DNA of 64,000 nucleotides from Megalonaias nervosa. Lineage: Eukaryota; Mollusca; Bivalvia; Unionida; Unionidae. Position 1 is the first letter of the stretch. Every line of letters begins with the position of its first letter. The notes beneath the pieces are model-generated. The model saw only the letters and a list, made by a program, of their open reading frames with translations. It did not search any database and was not told the DNA's origin. Location of the stretch: positions 1 through 64,000 of the forward strand of contig JAECUM010003301.1 of NCBI GenBank assembly GCA_016617855.1, written 5' to 3'. Made by a program: the position numbers and the translations under genes. Shown piece after piece: positions 55,301-61,300 of this stretch.

Positions 55301-58300
55301 GCAAACAGCAGCAAAGGTACTAGTCCATCATTTTTGCAACAGCTGTATGAGTTTAAAAATTTTGACTCAGTAATTTTTGTAGACCTCTGAATATTGCCTT
55401 TCTGACCATTACCTAAAAGTTATCATCAGTTGGTACAAATGGATTTTTCATGGTGAGCATATGAGATGGAGAAGTCTTGAGCAATCCTGCATCACACGCT
55501 GCCGAAAAGTTTACATTTTAGCTCACTTAAAGTTTCTCTAACAATGTCCATTGTTCCAACCAGAACTGTTATAACTTATTCAAGCTATGTTCACCGATAT
55601 CTGGAGATGTGCATCTGTAATAAATATTTGTAACAAAGTATGAGAATGCATCAGTGTTTTTCAGTGATGCATTGGAACTGAGCAACAACCAGAATCAACA
55701 AACCAAGAAATGAAATTATTCACATCTCTCAGGCAGAAGTACAGTGTATAATTATAATCTGCCAAAAGATTTTTCAATCTTTAAATTTGCCAAATTCTTT
55801 TCCAACCATACTGATTCAGTGGACATAATCACCACAATGGAAAGAAACAGACCAGAATAGATATAACCAGAATGTTAAAATTGATTTGAGTAGCTAAATT
55901 CACGTGGTTTAGTAAACTGTACATCCTTTATCGTCTTCCCTTTGATGTAATTTCTTACTGAAGCCAAGAAAATAATGTTGCACACATAAAAAAAGAGGCA
56001 CACTTCTACTCATTATTACTGTTATTATACTTCTCCATTCAAACCTGTTCTTATGATCTTGTTCCCCCCATACTGTTTGTTATGTTTATGATATGTATCT
56101 AAATTTGTCACGTACTTTTCCTACTACTATACTAATTGTTTGTGAATATGCATATATGCATATCAATGTGAAATGCAACAAGGAGACTGAATCCAAGATA
56201 AAAAAAAACCTTTACATTTCTGGATGTATTCTGCTTGGATTCCATGTTTCTGCACAAAACTCAAGAGTTCAAGACTCGCTGTACTAATTCAGTTCCCATT
56301 GTAAACCTGTGCAAACACCATGATATTAAAATTCAATAACTTAAAATTTCGAGTGATCATGATCAAATTTGTATCAGTATAGACACATCTATGACGACAG
56401 CTTTTGTGAAAAGAAAACCTTAACAGCTGCACCATTTTCTGGATCTACACAAATTTGAAATGTGTGCTTTCAATACTACACCAAAGAGTCAGGTGCTGAT
56501 TTCAGTAATGAGTCTTCCAAACTCAGGTCTGTAAAGGGACAGAAATTATGTTAATAAAACAATGTCCCTGACTTTTTTCAGTTACAAGTAGGACAAGTTC
56601 TCAAAAGATTCTTTTTACTAAAATCTTATTTTCTTTATAAACCAATCAGGGACAGTCAAACCATGTATACTCTATTTTATTTTCACAGATTTATAGTATG
56701 GTTCTCGTTCTTTCATATCTTTAGTAATTTGAGTCCTTCAACAACTCTCTATGGTTGTATGCTTTTTTCGACCATGCTGACTGGACACACTGTAAGATAA
56801 TGGTTATGTAACAGAAATACCATGGGATAACCAGAGACCAATAAAATCAAATAAAATGGTCAAGTTATCTCCCCTGCTGGGATGCTGCCAGGATTTCAGG
56901 ATTTAATCTAAGTTTTGTGTGTGTGTGATCTCCAATGAGGACGTGGTGGTGGGAGGAATAGCCACTGTTAAATATCTCCCTAACACTTAAATATGTCACT
57001 CTATCTTACTGTTCCACTCTGTTAAGGCTCTACTGAAATCAAAATACTCAAAGATATGTCATCTCTAGTTGTATAGCGATTATTACTGTGATGTCATTGG
57101 GCATGGTCACATGGTTGTGGTGGGGTCTTGGTTGGGATGGCAGAAAGACCATAGGCTTACTCCATATTTGACAGCTAGTTACGATGTTGTCAAAAGAATT
57201 AAACTTTTTCTAACAATTCAGTTGGACTTGGATTATGTACTTGATTCAAAGTCAATGAACAGGTTCTAAAATTGATGTGTTTATTTTGGAGCCATGTTCC
57301 TCCATCACATTCAAGATCTGAATATACCAAAGGTGAAATTAGAACAGCTGCATCCTAAATTACTATCATGGCAACTTTAATGTTATTTAATGTGAGACTT
57401 TAGTGCCAGGACTCATAGCTTCAGTGATTTTTGGGTTAAAAAATAAATTTCTTCTCAAACAACTCAATTTGGTGCAGATTCCATTGTTTTTTAATGATAC
57501 TGAGAATTCTTGATCAGTAAAAATTGCACAAGAAACAAACAACATCAGATCAGGAAATTAATTACCACTTGGGAAAAACTGATAGGAATATGCAGAAATA
57601 ATGATAGTATTATTTAAATGGAATATGTGGTTACAATATGAGTGCTGGTTTTATAACTTTGCAAAATACATCTCGTACAGCTATTCTGTTGTTTCTAACA
57701 ACACTGCAATATGGTAATAGTTTTTGCAAACATGAAGTTGACCCACTTTTAACTTTAGTCCCTTGCTAATAGTTTTAGATTTTCCAACAAAACTAAGCAC
57801 ATTTTACCTTTTGTCAATAATACGTGATCACAAATATTTAGATTGCAAGAAAATAGAAGTTACAATTTTATTAAAAGTATTGGTACCAGTAAAACTAAAG
57901 GAGATGGTAAAAAAAAGAATCAGGATGAACAAATTAGTAGTGTAGTAAAGAATCCATATACCAGAATGACATCAAGCATTTTTTCATCAATTTCATCATT
58001 AGTTAATGACACTGCTTCAAAATGTTGTGTACTAGATAATAGTAATCCAATGTGTAATACAAATACCAAATGATGGTTTGAAACTAAGTGCCAAAAGGTC
58101 TGCAGAAAATATCAACATCCTCAAAATATACATAGGAATAACTAAACACAAACAGGACAAATTTTATCCATCTTGCTTTAAGTTTACACATTTCAGTCAG
58201 TTTCTTATGTTTAATGTCCAACTTTTGTACATAGAGAGCATGTACTTCATTTGGTAATACATCTGCATGGTATGAAAGTTTGTCTCGTTATTCTTTTGTT

Positions 58301-61300
58301 CTTTATGGTTGTGCAATTTTCAACATCTCACAGGTATGGCCCCATGGGTATTCTCTCTTTGATATCTCTGTTCCAAAATGAAAAGTTTTCACTAACATAA
58401 ACTCTGCCAAAGATTCACTTCCTTGAATCAGTGCTTTGCTGCCTCTTATGCCAGATTTTTTTCTTTTCCATAATGCTGTATTAGGGTTTTAAGTCCAACA
58501 CTCCCATAGTCTGCTTGTTCAGACATGGGTATCTTGAATAAATATAACTGGCATCCTGTCCATCCAACACGTACATCAGAGTCACACTCAACCTCAAATT
58601 TGGGCTCAAAATCACACAATGGTATTTCCAGTGACATTTTCGCAATGTCCATCAGACTGATACACATAAAATTCATTGTCATCATAGCTATCACCAGCTA
58701 GTATTTGCCGACTGAAAACGTCGTCTGATGACAAACCCTGTTGTGATGCAGCCATTTTGGTTTCCTGTGTGGCCCTTATTTGAAACACACATTTGTAAAA
58801 CTACCATGATGAAAGTAAGGTTAAAACTACCATAAAATGCTTGTTCCAGGACCCAATGAACCAATCAAATTTAGTTTAACAGCCATTCATGTCAAACCGA
58901 AGTATCCAGCTATTTTAACGTTTGCCTTCCTGAATCTGGATGTCGCATCAAATGCTGCAATTTAGCTACTGGCAGCACGAATTACGTTGCGAAATGCACT
59001 TTTAAAGTTAAAAGTTGAATAAAAATTGCATACTGCGCAAAGCATGTTTTATATCTGTGACGTTGATGTAATTTGCGGAATGCATATCATAGTTTTAAAA
59101 AGTACACAAATTCGTACAAATTAGGTGCACTCACGTGTTTTCTGACCCAATGTTTTATTCACGTTAGACCGCTAGGAGGGGGTTAGATGAGATTTTAAAT
59201 ATATATTCGTTTTTTTTTCCTGACAACCCCACCAGCGATTTCTCATTTTGTTAACACAACCCACAACAGAAGTGATTTTCGTAATCAACCTTCCACTGTT
59301 AGAATCAAAATAGTCTGAAACACAACCTCCTACATAAGTTTTTTTGAAGTGCCGTCCGGGGGGGGGGGGAATATATGTTTTACCAGAACAGCCCTAATTA
59401 AAACACTACTCGAGAACATTTTAATAAAGAAAAGTGGCTTCATTCTTGCATTACTGAGCTTAATTTATCACAGTCTTTCATGATTCCCATTTCTTTTGCC
59501 ATACACTGCAACAGTGCTGACTTCATCTAGGACATGCACAAAACCCTTAATTACAAAAAAATCGTGGCTTATCTGAGCTTATGGCAAAATTCACAATATA
59601 CATTTTTATTTAAGAAAAACATTTTCTCTTATAAGTGTTCAATAATTTCTGGCCAATATTATAATGTTATGACATGGTTTTGCCTTCTCTTATGAATGAA
59701 CAGTTTCTCTCCATCCAATTACGAAGTCTCTTATTTTCCACACTTACCTACATGACCTATGAAGACAACATTAACATGCTCTTTCTTCACTTTAGGTGGG
59801 CCTTTGTTTGCATCTTTCTTCTTAGGTATGGCCACCGCCTGCAGCTCTGATTGCATGATTACATCTCCTTCCTCCAGTCCCTCCATCTCTGCCAAGTCCA
59901 AATCGTCATCCACATCTACATCTTCATCTTCCCCTTTAGCCCAAGCATCATCATCTGGAATCAAAATTACCAACATATACATAGAAACAACTGGTCTGGA
60001 ATGTGTCAAACTTTCTTTTTATTAAAAACATATTACTCCAGGCTCAGTTCTTACAAATCGTACATCTATTCACAACCAAGTTTCAATGTTTGCAAGATGA
60101 CAATTCTACATGACAAGAAATCACAGTGATAATATCAAGCAGTTATGTTTTTAGCTTTGGAAATATTTATGTTTTCAGTTTCAAGTCCATTCTATGTCTC
60201 AGAACTTTATGAATTCAAGGACTGTATTTATTAACTGTCCTCTTAAAAATGTTGGTGAAGCGAGTAACATTCTATATGACGAATAGAATTTCCAGAAATT
60301 CAATCTGATATCTTAGAGCAATAAAAAATTAGCCACTGTGACAGTGATTTGGATATAATTAATTGAGAACCAACTAGATATCATGTGAAATCTTTTGCTT
60401 AAAACCCCATGTGAACATGGCCATCAATTCAGGAGGGGTAGCTACAATATCATTGTACAGATGGATGCCATTATGGTCATACTAATGGCAGATGAGCACT
60501 ATTTTCATTTAGGACCAACTAAACTAATCACAATCTTTTGGCAACAACCCCATGCCAATATGACAATCCATCCATCTAGAAGTACAGGGCCTTCCATTAG
60601 ATTTAATGTTGGAAGGTGAGTTGCCAAAGTAGGCAGGGGGTTTCGTTTAGGGGGACCTCCATGTGTCAGAAACACAACCGATAATCTAAATGATATGAAA
60701 TTAATTATTATGCCTGTTACAATCATTGTGGCAGATGAAGATCGGTTCAGTAGACATACTTAACTGCTTGGTAAATTTAACCTGTCAAAAAATTGCTGAT
60801 ATTGTTTGCAAGCAGGTATGTGTAAGGTAAAATTAGCCTGGTACATCATCTGGCTCCTGGCTGATAAGAAAAGTACTGAAATAGCTGCAACAGTGGCCGT
60901 TTGAGTATCAGAGTGAATCCATATTCACTTAGGACCAAGTAAACCTCATTAGATGTCATTCTGTGAAAAGCCCACATCAAAATTACTTTCCATTTAGGAG
61001 GAGTGGCAAAAAGAATATTTTCATGATGGCTTTAATTATGGCCATACTGGAAGTCAGATCAGAACCATTTTCATTTAAAATTAAAAAGAACATAAGAAAA
61101 AGTCTTCTAGTGAAAGATATACTAAAAGATATGCAAAAGTGGCTTCATTCTTCCATTACAGAGCTTCATTTATCAGTTTTCACAGTTCCAATATGACAAT
61201 CCATTCAGAAGCAATAACAACATTTTCAGATAGCCACTGTGGTAGCTATATCTTAAGTCCATAAAGCACCATTTTCATTTAGTACCAACCATAGTCTGAA

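Noticed and set aside
59759..60129. Plus-strand Ser-rich frames of 88 and 92 codons
   Set aside because: Antisense of the acidic eRF3 linker exon; GAT/GAA codons read backwards as Ser and Ile.
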